64,000 nt of DNA, taken from assembly GCF_013391105.1 (NCBI RefSeq), contig NZ_CP058335.1, positions 62,001 through 126,000 of the forward strand, given 5' to 3'. The notes under the pieces were generated by a model. The model made no database searches, had not been told where the DNA came from, and saw only the letters and a list, made by a program, of their open reading frames with translations. Below, one piece after another: positions 16,284 to 27,964 of this stretch. A program made the translations under genes and the position numbers. Every line of letters starts with the position of its first letter. Positions within the stretch are counted from its first letter, which is position 1. This DNA is from Natronomonas salina. Its GTDB lineage: Archaea > Halobacteriota > Halobacteria > Halobacteriales > Haloarculaceae.

Positions 16284-16572
16284 CCCGTGAGCGGAGTGAA
16301 CGGGAGCGTTGGAAGACGAGCGGAGCGAGTCTTCCTGAGCGAGCGCGGTTCGCGGCGACGAGGCGCGAAGCGTCGAGTCGCCGTAGCGTTCGGAAATCGC
16401 CCTTGGCGATTTTCGCAGCCCATCAGAAGTGCTTCGCACTTCTGAGGACGCCCGACGACTACCGCGCGGCCGAACGCAGTGAGGCCGCGCGACAGGAGGA
16501 GGGCGCGCATATTTTCCCCAAGTTTTTGCCGCGGAGCGCGGCCCTGCCGCGCTCCGCGTGCAAAAAGTGGGG
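16284..16572. repeat. Tandem hairpin array between udp and ndh
   Basis: At least seven inverted repeats lie end to end in this gene-free gap: arms at 16284-16304, 16311-16335 (GGAAGAC/GTCTTCC), 16353-16383 (CGGCGAC/GTCGCCG), 16393-16414, 16423-16445 (TCAGAAGTGC/GCACTTCTGA), 16464-16490 (GCGCGGCC/GGCCGCGC) and 16531-16557 (12-bp arms, loop CCT). The last is framed by CCCCAAGTTTTTGC and GCAAAAAGTGGGG, which touches the ndh stop codon. Read on the minus strand, ndh ends TAA-CCCCACTTTTT, a plausible transcription terminator. Related array at 36410. Confidence 0.85.
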
Positions 16573-17736
16573 TTACATGTCCGGGAACGCTTTCGCGGCG
16601 TCGGCGAAGCCGTTGACCCGGCGGATCCAGCGGGCCGCGACGGTCTTCTTCAGCGCCTTGGCGGCGGGGCCGCCGAAGGTGTCGATCGGCAGGCCCTTGA
16701 CGTTGTGCGCGACGGCCTTCTCGCCGACGGAGATGAGCGTCCCCTTGTCGTCGTAGGTCCACTCCTCGAGGGGCTGGCCGCGGATGCTGCGGGCGATGTT
16801 CTCGCCGGCGACGTCGGCGGCCTGCCAGGCGGCCTGGGCGGTCGGCGGCGCCGGGTTGTCGCCGGGCTGGTCGACGATGGCGGCGTCGCCGATGGCGAAG
16901 ACGCGCTCGTCGGAGGTCTGGAAGTCCGTGGCGGCCTCGATGCGGTTGCTCCGCTCGTCCTTGTCGACGTCGGCGGTCTCGGCGGCCGCCTGGCCGGTGA
17001 TGCCGCCGGTCCACAGCAGGACGTCGTAGTCGAGTTCCTTCTCGTCGCCGACGTAGACGGTCTCCTCGTCGACCTCGCCGATGAACTCACCGGTGTGGAT
17101 CTCGACGTCCTTCTCCTCGAGGAGCTTCCGGAGCTTCGCCTGGACGACGGGGTCGTTGTTCGGGAAGACGTTGTCGAGGCCCTCGACCAGGTGGATCTCG
17201 ATGGGGGCGCGGTGGTTGTCGCGGAACTCGGCGATCTCGCCGGCCGACTGGATGCCGGAGAGGCCGGCGCCGCCGACGACGACCTGCGCGGGGTCGCTGC
17301 GGGAGGCCTCGCGGGCGGCCCGGCCGACCTCGTCGTGGATCTCGAGGGCGTCCTCGAGGGTCTTGAGGGTGAGGGAGTGCTCCTCCAGGCCGTCGATGCC
17401 GAAGAAGGCGGTCCGGGAGCCGAAGCCGACGAGGAGGTAGTCGTACTCGATGGTGGAGTCGTCGGCCAGCGTGACGCGGCGGTCGTCGGTGTCGATGGAC
17501 TCGACGCGGCCCTCGACGAAGCGCGTGGCGGGGGACTTGATCTCGTTGACGTCGAAGGTGATCTTCTCCTTGACGTCGGGGTCGCGGATGCAGCGGTGGG
17601 ACTCGTGGAGGACGAGGTGGTGGTCGACGTCAGAGACCCAGGTGACGTCTGCCTCGCCGTCGAGTTCCGATTCGAGTTTCTTGACCGCGCCCGTGCCGGC
17701 GTAACCCGACCCGAGCACGACGACGTCGTCCGTCAT
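16573..17736 (-). CDS. Type II NADH dehydrogenase-like FAD oxidoreductase
   Basis: A 387-aa pyridine nucleotide-disulfide oxidoreductase fold. The FAD-binding VVVLGSGYAGTGAVKKLE is at the N-terminus, the second dinucleotide loop QVVVGGAGLSGIQSAGEIAE near residue 160, and the FAD-closing RVFAIGDAAIVDQPGDNPAP near residue 285. I start at MTDDVVVLGSG (17736). It resembles NDH-2, which passes electrons from NADH to quinone without pumping, acting at the membrane surface. It could also be a sulfide:quinone-type relative; no extra redox cysteines are evident. Confidence 0.85.
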   Translation of the reverse strand: MTDDVVVLGSGYAGTGAVKKLESELDGEADVTWVSDVDHHLVLHESHRCIRDPDVKEKITFDVNEIKSPATRFVEGRVESIDTDDRRVTLADDSTIEYDYLLVGFGSRTAFFGIDGLEEHSLTLKTLEDALEIHDEVGRAAREASRSDPAQVVVGGAGLSGIQSAGEIAEFRDNHRAPIEIHLVEGLDNVFPNNDPVVQAKLRKLLEEKDVEIHTGEFIGEVDEETVYVGDEKELDYDVLLWTGGITGQAAAETADVDKDERSNRIEAATDFQTSDERVFAIGDAAIVDQPGDNPAPPTAQAAWQAADVAGENIARSIRGQPLEEWTYDDKGTLISVGEKAVAHNVKGLPIDTFGGPAAKALKKTVAARWIRRVNGFADAAKAFPDM

Positions 17737-17829
17737 ACAAAAAGCTGGCACGGCCTGCGATACAAAGCTGTTGGAACTGTCCGGGCGGCGAAACTTGCCG
17801 AATCGGCCGCAATCCGGCGATCTCGGCGG

Positions 17830-18369
17830 TCAGTGGAGCGGGTCTTCGTCGCCGGCCGGCGCCCGCATCTCGTCGATGGTGAGGATGAGGCTGTTGGTGG
17901 TGTCGTCCTTCCCCTCGAGGGCCCCCCGGATGAGGAGCTTCGAGAGCGGCGTCGGGCCGACGCTGATGTCGTCGCCCTCGCTGAAGTCGGCGATGGAGCC
18001 CTGGAGCTTGATCTCGGCCCGGCACAGCTCCGGGTGGTGGACGCTCGTGAGGTCGATCTCCTGGACGTTGGCGCCCTCGATCAGGTCGCCGTTGTGCTGG
18101 AAGGGGACGTCGGCGGCCTGGTCCATCTCCTGGATCTTCAGTGCGTCGTACGCCGTCGCGGTCGGTTTGTAGCCGCCCTTCGGCCCGGGTACGCCCTCGA
18201 CCAGCTGCAGGGCCTTGAGGCTCTGCATCTGGTTGCGGATGGTCCCCGGGTTGCGGTCGACCTTCTCGGCGATGTCCTCGCCCTTCACTGCGCTCTCGGA
18301 CTCCCGGTAGAGGTTGATGAGCTCCTGCAGAATCGTCTTCTGACTGGGAGTGAGCTCTATCGATGACAT
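17830..18369 (-). CDS. Winged-helix (TrmB/Rrf2-like) transcription regulator
   Basis: A 179-aa protein starting MSSIELTPSQKTILQELINL with a clear winged helix: VKGEDIAEKVDRNPGTIRNQ then MQSLKALQLVEGVPGPKGGY. The C-terminal part (VQEIDLTSVHHPELCRAEIK) resembles a beta-rich sensor domain conserved in haloarchaeal members. A 6-bp inverted repeat sits directly upstream of its start, suggesting autoregulation. It is divergent from arginase, which it may control; that is inference. Confidence 0.82.
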   Translation of the reverse strand: MSSIELTPSQKTILQELINLYRESESAVKGEDIAEKVDRNPGTIRNQMQSLKALQLVEGVPGPKGGYKPTATAYDALKIQEMDQAADVPFQHNGDLIEGANVQEIDLTSVHHPELCRAEIKLQGSIADFSEGDDISVGPTPLSKLLIRGALEGKDDTTNSLILTIDEMRAPAGDEDPLH

Positions 18370-18389
18370 GAACTATCATTTGGTAGTTC
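18370..18389. promoter_or_regulatory. Inverted repeat between TATA and start of the winged-helix gene
   Basis: GAACTA and TAGTTC flank an 8-base spacer, immediately next to the start codon at 18369. On the minus strand a TATA-like gtttaagg lies at about 18392-18399, so the palindrome is between TATA and start, a usual place for an archaeal repressor site. Probable self-operator. Confidence 0.5.
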
Positions 18390-18546
18390 CGTCCTTAAAC
18401 CCGACGGTGACCCGTCGCGGCGGTTCCGCCGGCACAGACCGTAGTCTGCGGCCGTCTCGTCCGTTCGCGCGCGGGGTGGGCTCCGGAGGGGAGGAGACCG
18501 GTCGCGGCAACGATTGCATTAAGGGGGCGGCACGAAAAGCGGGGGC

Positions 18547-19446
18547 ATGGAACTGCGAGCGATCGGCGCGCCGATGGACCTCGGCGCGGACCGGCGGGGC
18601 GTCGACATGGGTCCCTCCGCGCTGCGGTACGCGGGCCTCTCCGACGCGGTCCGCTCGGTCGGCGTGTCCTACGACGACGCCGGCGACCTGCCGGTCCCCC
18701 GGCCGGAGGGCCGCGACCCGAACGTCGAGCGGCCGGCCGAGGGCAGCGCGAAGTACCTCCGGGAGACCCGGTGGGTCTGCCGCCGCGTCGAGAGCGCGGT
18801 CGCGGACGCCATCGAGGACGGCGCGGTCCCGCTCGTGCTGGGCGGGGACCACTCCATCGCCATCGGGAGCGTCAACGGCGCCAGCGCCGCCGACGACGTC
18901 GGGGTGCTGTGGCTGGACGCCCACGGCGACTTCAACACGCCGGCGACGTCGCCGAGCGGCAACGTCCACGGGATGCCCGTCGCGGCGTTCCTCGGCCGCG
19001 GGGTCTTCGGGGACATGAGCTGGGCGACGGCGGACGTCGACGAGGAGAACGTCGCCATGGTCGGGCTGCGGTCCATCGACGGCGAGGAGCGGACGGCACT
19101 CCGGAACAGCGACGTGACGGCGTACACGATGAGCGACGTCGACACGAGGGGGCTCGTCCCGGTCGTCGAGGAGGCCATCGAGGCCGCCCTCGATGGGGTC
19201 GACACGCTGCACGTCAGCCTCGACATGGACTTCCTCGACCCCGACGAGGCGCCGGGCGTCGGGACGCCGGTCCGCGGCGGCGTCAGCTACCGTGAGGCCC
19301 ACGCGGCCATGGAACTCGTCGCGGAGACGGGCGCCCTCGGGTCGATGGAGGTCGTCGAGGTCAACCCCATCCTCGACTCCCACAACCGGACCGCCGACCT
19401 CGCGGTGGAACTCGTCTCGAGCTGTCTCGGCAAGCGCATCCTCTGA
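18547..19446 (+). CDS. rocF: Arginase
   Basis: A 299-aa ureohydrolase making ornithine and urea from arginine. The start MELRAIGAPMDLGADRRGVD is arginase-like. Manganese ligands are in LGGDHSIAIGS near residue 100, WLDAHGDFNTPATSPSGNVHG near 122 and SLDMDFLDPDEAPGVGTPV near 222, with EVNPILD near 272. The GNVHGMPVA block favours arginase over agmatinase. It is divergent from the winged-helix regulator at 18369. Confidence 0.9.
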   Translation: MELRAIGAPMDLGADRRGVDMGPSALRYAGLSDAVRSVGVSYDDAGDLPVPRPEGRDPNVERPAEGSAKYLRETRWVCRRVESAVADAIEDGAVPLVLGGDHSIAIGSVNGASAADDVGVLWLDAHGDFNTPATSPSGNVHGMPVAAFLGRGVFGDMSWATADVDEENVAMVGLRSIDGEERTALRNSDVTAYTMSDVDTRGLVPVVEEAIEAALDGVDTLHVSLDMDFLDPDEAPGVGTPVRGGVSYREAHAAMELVAETGALGSMEVVEVNPILDSHNRTADLAVELVSSCLGKRIL

Positions 19447-19515
19447 CGTAGCACGGCGCCCCGCTCGGTAGGGCTCGGTCGACAAACGGTCCGCCGTGGA
19501 CCATGCTGTTTGCCA

Positions 19516-19523
19516 ATATATAT
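19516..19523 (+). promoter_or_regulatory. TATA box fixing the start of the gene at 19551
   Basis: The run atatatat is about 28-30 bp upstream of the GTG at 19551. This makes the GTG the leaderless start and argues against the ATG at 19503, which would precede the transcription start. Confidence 0.65.
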
Positions 19524-19550
19524 TTCAGCTCTTGTAACATATCCCGTGTA

Positions 19551-20789
19551 GTGACCGACGTCGAGTACGAGCCGGGGCCGAAGGCCGCCTGGACCGCAGC
19601 CGCGGTGCTGCTGGTCGCGGCGCTGACCGGCGCGGTCGTCCTCTCGGAATGGCCGCTGTGGGGAGTCGGGGGTGGCGGCCCCAGCGAACCCAACATCGTC
19701 CAGCCCGAGGAGAACGGCTCGGAGCTGTGGCCGTACACCTCTCGCGGGACCTCGTACAGCCAGCGGACGCTCGGCATCAACGTCGTCATCGTCGGCGACA
19801 CCGAGAACGTCCACCAGGCGATGGTCGAGCGCTCGGAACTCGAGTGGCGGGACCCGGACGACCCCGAGACCGGCAGCGAGGAGACCCAGAACCGCTCGAA
19901 TCCGGACCGAGAACAGCTCGGCGAGTCGATAGACTGGGGTCGGGCCCGCGGGGCGGTCCGGTACACGCAGGTGATCGTCGAGGGCCAGCGCCGGTGGGTC
20001 GACGAGTCCTACCAGCTGCACTCCGGGACCTACCTCGGCCAGCGGATGCACGTCCGGGCCTACGAGGACCCGAAGGGCGAGTGGACGGCGATGCAGGCCC
20101 ACACCGAGCACTGGGACTGGTTCCGGCTCCGCCACACCGTCACCGGCATCTCCGACGCCCAGCGGGACGTCGAGCAGGACTTCATGGACGCGCCGTTCGT
20201 CGAGGAGGTCTCCCGGAAGCCCTACGAGAACGGGTCGGCCGACAGCGAGGGCTGGGTGACCGTCATCCGCCTGTGGGCGTTCCTGTTCGCCGGGCTCGGG
20301 CTTGCGCTCTCGGGTCGCTCCGAACGGGCGTTCCGGACCGCCGAGCAGCTCGTCAGACGGCACCGCCGGGAGGTGACGCTCGGGGCCACGCTGTTCGCCC
20401 TCTACCTCGGAGTCCGGGCGGCCGGAATCGGGCTGGAGACCGCACTCCCCTGGGTCAACCCGAAGATCATCGCGGCGCCGCTGTACGTCGCGCTCGTCGT
20501 CGGGCTCCCCGGGCTCGCCTACCACTTCGGGCGGGGGACGAACCGCGTCTGGGCGTTCACCCACGCGGTCGGGGCGCTCGGGACCGCCTTCATCGTCGAC
20601 TTCGCCGTCATGGGCGTCTCGGTCGTCCCGATGCCGGTCGTCCTCCACCGGGTCGCCGTGCTCAGTTCGATCGGCCTCATCGCGGTCGGGAGCACGTTCC
20701 TCGCGGAGGACGACGACCGGTTGCCGCTGGTCATCGGCCTGATCGGCTGGATCGCGGCGCTCGCGCTGCCCGCCTTCGGCTACATCTGA
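19551..20789 (+). CDS. Haloarchaeal multi-pass membrane protein
   Basis: About 412 residues from the GTG at 19551. One helix lies near the N-terminus (AAWTAAAVLLVAALTGAVVL), followed by an extracellular-looking domain of about 190 residues, then about six helices from residue 230 on (LWAFLFAGLGLALSG and later segments, ending VIGLIGWIAALALPAFGYI). The large outside domain between helix one and the rest is the notable feature. The family is not recognised. It converges on trpB. Confidence 0.75.
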   Translation: MTDVEYEPGPKAAWTAAAVLLVAALTGAVVLSEWPLWGVGGGGPSEPNIVQPEENGSELWPYTSRGTSYSQRTLGINVVIVGDTENVHQAMVERSELEWRDPDDPETGSEETQNRSNPDREQLGESIDWGRARGAVRYTQVIVEGQRRWVDESYQLHSGTYLGQRMHVRAYEDPKGEWTAMQAHTEHWDWFRLRHTVTGISDAQRDVEQDFMDAPFVEEVSRKPYENGSADSEGWVTVIRLWAFLFAGLGLALSGRSERAFRTAEQLVRRHRREVTLGATLFALYLGVRAAGIGLETALPWVNPKIIAAPLYVALVVGLPGLAYHFGRGTNRVWAFTHAVGALGTAFIVDFAVMGVSVVPMPVVLHRVAVLSSIGLIAVGSTFLAEDDDRLPLVIGLIGWIAALALPAFGYI

Positions 20790-20815
20790 ACGGCTGCAGA
20801 AGGGACGCGGCGGGC

Positions 20816-21979
20816 TTACCCGAGGTCTAGCATCTCGGCGACCTGCTGCATGTCCTTGTCGCCGCGGCCGGAGAGGTTGACGACGATGGTGTCGTGGTCG
20901 CCCTCGTCGGCCAGCTGGCCGGCGAGCGCGACGGCGTGGGCCGACTCCAGGGCCGGGATGATGCCCTCGAGTTCCGAGAGGTCGCGGAACGCGGTCATCG
21001 CCTCGTCGTCGGTGATGCCGCGGTACTCGCAGCGACCGACCGCCCGGAACATAGCGTGCTCGGGGCCGACGCCCGGGTAGTCCAGTCCCGCGCTCACGCT
21101 GTGGACGTCGACGTCGTCGCCGATGACGCGGGTTCGCATCCCGTGGATGACGTCCTCGTCGCCGGCGGCAAGCGGCGCGGCGTGTCGCTTCGAGTCGGCG
21201 CCCTCGCCGCCCCCCTCGCCGCCGTAGAAGGCGACGTCGTCGTCGCGGAAGGCGTCGAAGAGGCCGATGGCGTTCGAACCGCCGCCCACGCAGGCGACGC
21301 AGGCGTCCGGCAGACCGCCGATCCGCTCCTGGATCTGTTCGCGGGCCTCCTCGCCGATGACGGACTGGAACTCCCGGACCATCCGCGGGAACGGGTCCGG
21401 GCCGACGACGCTGCCGACCAGGTAGTGGGTGTCCTCGACGTTCCCGGCGAAGTCCTCGAGGGCGGCGTCGACGGCGTCGGCCAGCCCCTTGTCACCCCGA
21501 GTGACCTCGTTGACCTCCGCGCCCATCAACCGCATGCGGAAGACGTTCATCTGCTGGCGGCGGACGTCCTTCTCGCCCATGTAGATCTCCGTGTCGAGGC
21601 CGAGGAGCGCGCCGACCATCGCCGTCGCGGTGCCGTGCTGGCCCGCGCCCGTCTCGGCGATGAGCCGCTCCTTGCCGGCCTCCTTGGCGAGCAGCGCCTG
21701 CCCCAGCGTGTTGTTGATCTTGTGGGCGCCGCCGTGGAGGAGGTCCTCGCGCTTGAGGTAGATGTCCGCGCCGTAGGCGTCGCTGAGGTTCTCGGCGTGG
21801 AACAGCGGCGTCGGCCGGCCGGCGTACTCCTCGCTGAGGCGGCGCAGTTCCGACTGGAACTCCTCGGTCGGGACGATCTCCTCGAAGGCGCCCGCCAGCT
21901 GGTCGAGCGGCTCCTGCAGCGGTTCCGGGACGTACCGGCCGCCGAACTCTCCGAACTCGTGGTCTCCGGTGTCGGCCAT
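20816..21979 (-). CDS. trpB: Tryptophan synthase beta chain
   Basis: A 387-aa PLP enzyme joining indole and serine. [34 protein letters not shown] (PLP lysine K87), [20 protein letters not shown] and [17 protein letters not shown] are all present, as in TrpB1. I start at [20 protein letters not shown] (21979), the family's usual start. No trpA or trpC is next to it, although many haloarchaea carry a trpCBA cluster. It may be a second TrpB, or the operon has been split. Confidence 0.95.
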   Translation of the reverse strand: MADTGDHEFGEFGGRYVPEPLQEPLDQLAGAFEEIVPTEEFQSELRRLSEEYAGRPTPLFHAENLSDAYGADIYLKREDLLHGGAHKINNTLGQALLAKEAGKERLIAETGAGQHGTATAMVGALLGLDTEIYMGEKDVRRQQMNVFRMRLMGAEVNEVTRGDKGLADAVDAALEDFAGNVEDTHYLVGSVVGPDPFPRMVREFQSVIGEEAREQIQERIGGLPDACVACVGGGSNAIGLFDAFRDDDVAFYGGEGGGEGADSKRHAAPLAAGDEDVIHGMRTRVIGDDVDVHSVSAGLDYPGVGPEHAMFRAVGRCEYRGITDDEAMTAFRDLSELEGIIPALESAHAVALAGQLADEGDHDTIVVNLSGRGDKDMQQVAEMLDLG

Positions 21980-22124
21980 GGTTCGGATACGGACACAGAT
22001 GGCCAAAACTGTTCGGGACCGGCCGGGAGTGACCCGATATCCAGTTGCTACCGACCGTTTGTCGGCTACTAAACCGCCTGAAACGGTGTTTAGCGCCGTC
22101 ATAAACAAGTACCGGAGGTGTGTG

Positions 22125-22142
22125 GACACGGTCGACCGTGTC
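22125..22142. promoter_or_regulatory. Perfect 18-bp palindrome upstream of 22184
   Basis: GACACGGTCGACCGTGTC is identical on both strands. It is 41 bp before the ATG at 22184 and about 25 bp after an AT-rich cataaacaag at 22099-22108, near the expected transcription start. It also lies 145 bp upstream of trpB, on the other strand. A dimeric regulator site is likely, though which gene it controls is unclear. Confidence 0.5.
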
Positions 22143-22183
22143 GACCGAACGTCGCCTTGAGCGGGACCAGACGTCACCGGACA

Positions 22184-22645
22184 ATGAGTGAACGAACGAC
22201 GACGATCAGGGAGGAGTACCGCGCGGTCCGCGGGTGGCTGCCGTGGCTCTTCGCGGCCGTCTACTTCCCGGTGTACGTCGTCCTGGACTACCTCGTCGGG
22301 GGACCGCTGGCGGCCCGGTTCGGCCTCCCCCGGAGCGTCAGCGTCGCCCTGGTCGGCCTCTCCGTCGCCATGGTGCTCACGACGGCCATCGTCGTGGCTC
22401 GCATGGACAGCGTCTCGGTGGTCGGGGCGCTCGACGAGGCGAACCCGCTCTCGCGGGTCCGCACCGGCCGGCGATCGACGGTCGGGCCGGGCGGCGCCGT
22501 GAACCGTCGGACGGTCGGGACCGACCGTTCCGTGAAGACGGGCGACGGCGGGGACGATCCGTCGGGACCGGAGGCTCGGCTCGCGAGCGAGGCGGACGAC
22601 GAAGAAGACTGGCCCAACGAGTGGATTCCCGGCGACCAGCTCTGA
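22184..22645 (+). CDS. Two-helix membrane protein with acidic tail
   Basis: A 153-aa protein from the ATG at 22184 ([20 protein letters not shown]). Two hydrophobic segments, near residues 20-40 and 52-70, are followed by a long polar tail ending [15 protein letters not shown]. It ends 3 bp from the convergent gyrA stop. No family recognised. The longer reading frame upstream has Arg/Cys-rich sequence and is rejected. Confidence 0.65.
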   Translation: MSERTTTIREEYRAVRGWLPWLFAAVYFPVYVVLDYLVGGPLAARFGLPRSVSVALVGLSVAMVLTTAIVVARMDSVSVVGALDEANPLSRVRTGRRSTVGPGGAVNRRTVGTDRSVKTGDGGDDPSGPEARLASEADDEEDWPNEWIPGDQL

Positions 22646-22648
22646 GGA

Positions 22649-25198
22649 TTACGCCGCGGTCTCGTCGGATTCGCTCCCGTCGGATTCGGCTTCTCCCTCG
22701 GCACCCTCGGCGTCCGTGACCTGGTCCTCCTCGTCGGAGTTGTCGACGACGTCAACGCCGGCGACGTAGTCGTCGTCGTCCAGCTTCATCACGACGACGC
22801 CCTTGGTGTTGCGGCCGACCGTCGAGACCTCGTCGACGTGGCTGCGCATGATCTGGCCGGCCTCGCTCATGATGACGAGACCGTCGCCCTCGGAGACGGC
22901 GTTTATCGCACAGACCTCGCCGTTGCGCTCGTCGGTCTTGATGTCGATGAGGCCCTTCCCGTAGCGGGACTGCTGGCGGTACTCCGAGAGCGGCGTCCGC
23001 TTGCCGTAGCCGTTCCGCGTGACCGTCAGCAGGTCGCGGTCGTCGTCGCTCTCGGCGGCCACGAGGCCGGCGACCCGGTCGTCGCCCTCGAGTTCGATGC
23101 CGTTGACGCCGCGGGCCGACCGGCCCATCGGGCGGGCGTCCGCCTCGGCGAACCGGATCGTCATCCCCTGGCGGGTGCCGACGAGCAGGTCGCCGTCGCC
23201 GGAGGTGACCTCCACGTCGACGAGGGCGTCGTCGTCCTCCAGTCGGACCGCGCGGATGCCGCCGGAGTGGACGTTCTCGAACTCGGAGACTGCCGTCCGC
23301 TTGACGTAGCCGCCGCGGGTCGCCATCGCCAGGTAGCCCGAGTCGATGTCGTCGGTGTTGACGACGGCGGTGATCTCCTCGCCGTCGTCGAGGTCGACGA
23401 TGTTGACGGCGGAGGTGCCTCGGGCCGTCCGCCCCATCTCCGGCAACTCGAAGACCTTCAGCCGGTAGACCTGCCCCTGGTCGGTGAAGCAGAGGAGGTA
23501 GTCGTGCGTCGAGGCGGTGAACACCGTCGAGACGCGGTCGCCCTCCTTGGGGCGCGTCCCGATGATGCCCTTCCCGCCGCGGTGCTGGGGGTCGAAGTCC
23601 GAGAGGGTCATCCGCTTGACGTAGTCGTCCTCGGTGACGACGACGACCGTTTCCTCTTCGGCGATGAGGTCCTCGCGGGTGACGGAGCCGGCGTCCTCGA
23701 TGACGTGCGTCCGGCGCTCGTCGGCGTACTCCTCCTTGATCTCGCGGAGCTCGTCCTTGATGACCTCCAGCAGCACGGACTCGTCCTCGAGGATGGTCAC
23801 AAGCCGCTCGATCTCGGCCTCGACGTCCTCGTACTCCTCGATGACCTCCTCGGCCTCCATCGACGTCAGCGAGCCCAGCTGCATCCGGACGATGTGCTCG
23901 GCCTGGTCCTTCGAGAGGTCGAACTCCGTGCGGAGCCCCTCGATGGCCTCCGTGCGGTCCGCGCTGTTCCGGATGAGTTCGACCATCTCGTCGACGTTGT
24001 CGAGGGCGACGAGCCGCCCCTCGAGGATGTGGACGCGGTCCTGGGCCTCGTCGAGTTCGTGCTGGGTCCGGCGGCGGACGACCTCCCGGCGGTGGTCGAC
24101 GAACTGCTCGAGCAGTTCCTTCAGGTTCAGCACGCGCGGCTGGCCGTCGACCAGCGCCAGCGAGATGACCGAGAAGGTGTTCTCGAGGTGTCGCTCGAGC
24201 AGCTGGTTCTTCACGACGTCGACGTTCGCGCCGCGCTTGCAGTCGATGACGATCCGGACGCCGTCGCGGTCGGACTCGTCGCGGATGTCCGAGATGCCCT
24301 CGATCTTGCCGTCCTGGACGTCCTCGGCGATACGCTCGATGCGCCGGGCCTTGTTCTCCTGGTAGGGCAGCTCGTTGACGATGATCCGGTCGCCGCCCGT
24401 GTCGGCGTACTCGACGTCCATGTCGGCCCGCACGCGGAGGCGGCCGCGGCCCTCGGTGTAGGCGTCCCACAGTCCCTCGCGGTTGACGATGTTGGCGGCC
24501 GTCGGGAAGTCCGGCCCCTTGATGTAGCCGTCCGTCTCCGGCGTGTCGATGAGGTCGCGCACCGAGCAGTCCGGGTCGTCGATGAGGTGGATCGCGGCGT
24601 CGACGACCTCTCCGAGGTTGTGCGGCGGGATGTTCGTCGACATCCCGACGGCGATGCCGGAGGCGCCGTTCACGAGGAGGTTCGGCACCTTCGACGGCAG
24701 CACCGCGGGCTCGGTGAGCCGGTCGTCGTAGTTCGGCTCGAAGTCGACGGTGTCCTTCTCGATGTCGGCCAGCAGCTCCTCGGCCAGCGGCGCCATCCGG
24801 GCCTCCGTGTACCGCATCGCCGCCGGCGGGTCGCCGTCGACGGAGCCGAAGTTCCCCTGGCCGTCCACGAGCGGGTAGCGCAGCGAGAAGTCCTGGGCCA
24901 TCCGCGCGAGGGCGTCGTAGATCGCGCTGTCCCCGTGGGGGTGGTAGTTACCCATCGTCTCGCCGACGATCGACGAGGACTTCCGGTGGCCGGTGTTCGA
25001 CGTGATCCCCATCTCGTGCATCGCGTAGAGGATGCGCCGCTGGACCGGCTTCATGCCGTCGCGGGCATCGGGCAGCGCGCGCCCGACGATGACGCTCATC
25101 GCGTAGTCGATGTACGACTGCTCCATCTCGTCCTCGATACGGACGGGCGTTACCTCCTCTGCCGGGACGTCCGGCGTGTCGGGTAGATCTGAACTCAT
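22649..25198 (-). CDS. gyrA: DNA gyrase subunit A
   Basis: An 849-aa subunit that cuts and rejoins DNA for negative supercoiling. The catalytic tyrosine is Y130 ([10 protein letters not shown]). The N-terminal [19 protein letters not shown] and [18 protein letters not shown] blocks are strongly conserved. The C-terminal beta-pinwheel has a GyrA-box variant, [11 protein letters not shown], needed for wrapping and supercoiling. It ends in a very acidic tail. It follows gyrB with a 25-bp gap, so both are one operon. Confidence 0.98.
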   Translation of the reverse strand: MSSDLPDTPDVPAEEVTPVRIEDEMEQSYIDYAMSVIVGRALPDARDGMKPVQRRILYAMHEMGITSNTGHRKSSSIVGETMGNYHPHGDSAIYDALARMAQDFSLRYPLVDGQGNFGSVDGDPPAAMRYTEARMAPLAEELLADIEKDTVDFEPNYDDRLTEPAVLPSKVPNLLVNGASGIAVGMSTNIPPHNLGEVVDAAIHLIDDPDCSVRDLIDTPETDGYIKGPDFPTAANIVNREGLWDAYTEGRGRLRVRADMDVEYADTGGDRIIVNELPYQENKARRIERIAEDVQDGKIEGISDIRDESDRDGVRIVIDCKRGANVDVVKNQLLERHLENTFSVISLALVDGQPRVLNLKELLEQFVDHRREVVRRRTQHELDEAQDRVHILEGRLVALDNVDEMVELIRNSADRTEAIEGLRTEFDLSKDQAEHIVRMQLGSLTSMEAEEVIEEYEDVEAEIERLVTILEDESVLLEVIKDELREIKEEYADERRTHVIEDAGSVTREDLIAEEETVVVVTEDDYVKRMTLSDFDPQHRGGKGIIGTRPKEGDRVSTVFTASTHDYLLCFTDQGQVYRLKVFELPEMGRTARGTSAVNIVDLDDGEEITAVVNTDDIDSGYLAMATRGGYVKRTAVSEFENVHSGGIRAVRLEDDDALVDVEVTSGDGDLLVGTRQGMTIRFAEADARPMGRSARGVNGIELEGDDRVAGLVAAESDDDRDLLTVTRNGYGKRTPLSEYRQQSRYGKGLIDIKTDERNGEVCAINAVSEGDGLVIMSEAGQIMRSHVDEVSTVGRNTKGVVVMKLDDDDYVAGVDVVDNSDEEDQVTDAEGAEGEAESDGSESDETAA

Positions 25199-25223
25199 AG
25201 ATGAACTCGTGTCTCGGCGTCCG

Positions 25224-27185
<1,962 letters not shown>

Positions 27186-27308
27186 CCCCGCACGCGCGGG
27201 CGCGTGTTCCATGTTTCGCGCCCCTCCAGGGGTGGTCGTGGATGCCTGCAGGATCCCTGTAACCGGGAGACGGCGCACAGATAGCCGTACCCTGCCGCGG
27301 TCGGGCTC

Positions 27309-27854
27309 CTACGGCTCTCCCCGCTTCGTCCAGCGGGACTCGACGTCCCGGTTGGCGACGACGGTCGTGTCGCCGTCGTCGAGCTTGAACCGGCTCTTCC
27401 GGAGCTCGATGGCGGCGATCCGCCCCTCGACGCCGTCGACCTCGACGCGGTCGCCGATCTCGAAGTCGGGGTCCCGGAGGAGGTACACGCCGGCGACGGT
27501 GTCTTCGATCATCTCCGAGAGGGCGTATGAGACCCCCAGCGCGATGAAGCCGGTCGCGGTGCCGAGGCTGGCGGCGATCTGACCCATGCCGACGACCTTC
27601 AGGAAGCCCAGCGCCGCGCCGAACCAGAGGAAGAGCCCGGCGATGGTGACCAGCAGCTGGACGACGAGCGCCTGCCGCTCCTCGTACATCCGGTCGAGCA
27701 GCCGGCGCAGGACGGCCAGGACGACCCTGATGGCGACGTAAGCGATGGCGGCGAAGACGAGGCCGGCGACGGCCCGGGGGATCGCCGCCTCGACCCCCTG
27801 GATCAGTTCCCGCAGCGTCAACTCGACCACGCGAACCAGGAATCCGACGGCCAT
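27309..27854 (-). CDS. MscS-like small mechanosensitive channel
   Basis: A 181-aa protein with three to four helices, then the MscS pore-like GQIAASLGTATGFIALGVSY and a beta-domain beginning VYLLRDPDFEIGDRVEVDG, which is the conserved MscS signature. The C-terminal cytoplasmic cage is short (KLDDGDTTVVANRDVESRWT). It would release solutes on osmotic downshift. It stands between gyrB and the ZIP transporter, unrelated to either by function. Confidence 0.85.
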   Translation of the reverse strand: MAVGFLVRVVELTLRELIQGVEAAIPRAVAGLVFAAIAYVAIRVVLAVLRRLLDRMYEERQALVVQLLVTIAGLFLWFGAALGFLKVVGMGQIAASLGTATGFIALGVSYALSEMIEDTVAGVYLLRDPDFEIGDRVEVDGVEGRIAAIELRKSRFKLDDGDTTVVANRDVESRWTKRGEP

Positions 27855-27964
27855 GCGGGTACGCCACCCGGCGCGGCCAAAAGGGTTCGGTCAGCCGTCG
27901 GCAGCCGAGCCGGACCGCCCGCACCGGATGGCCTTTTACCTCCCCGTGTGTGGTCTCCGGGACG

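Noticed and set aside
16284-16572. Possible CRISPR array
   Set aside because: The repeats are different hairpins with no constant repeat unit or unique spacers of equal size.
22838-25186. A 782-aa open frame opposite gyrA
   Set aside because: Antisense shadow of gyrA with repetitive Val/Asp/Leu composition and no family match.
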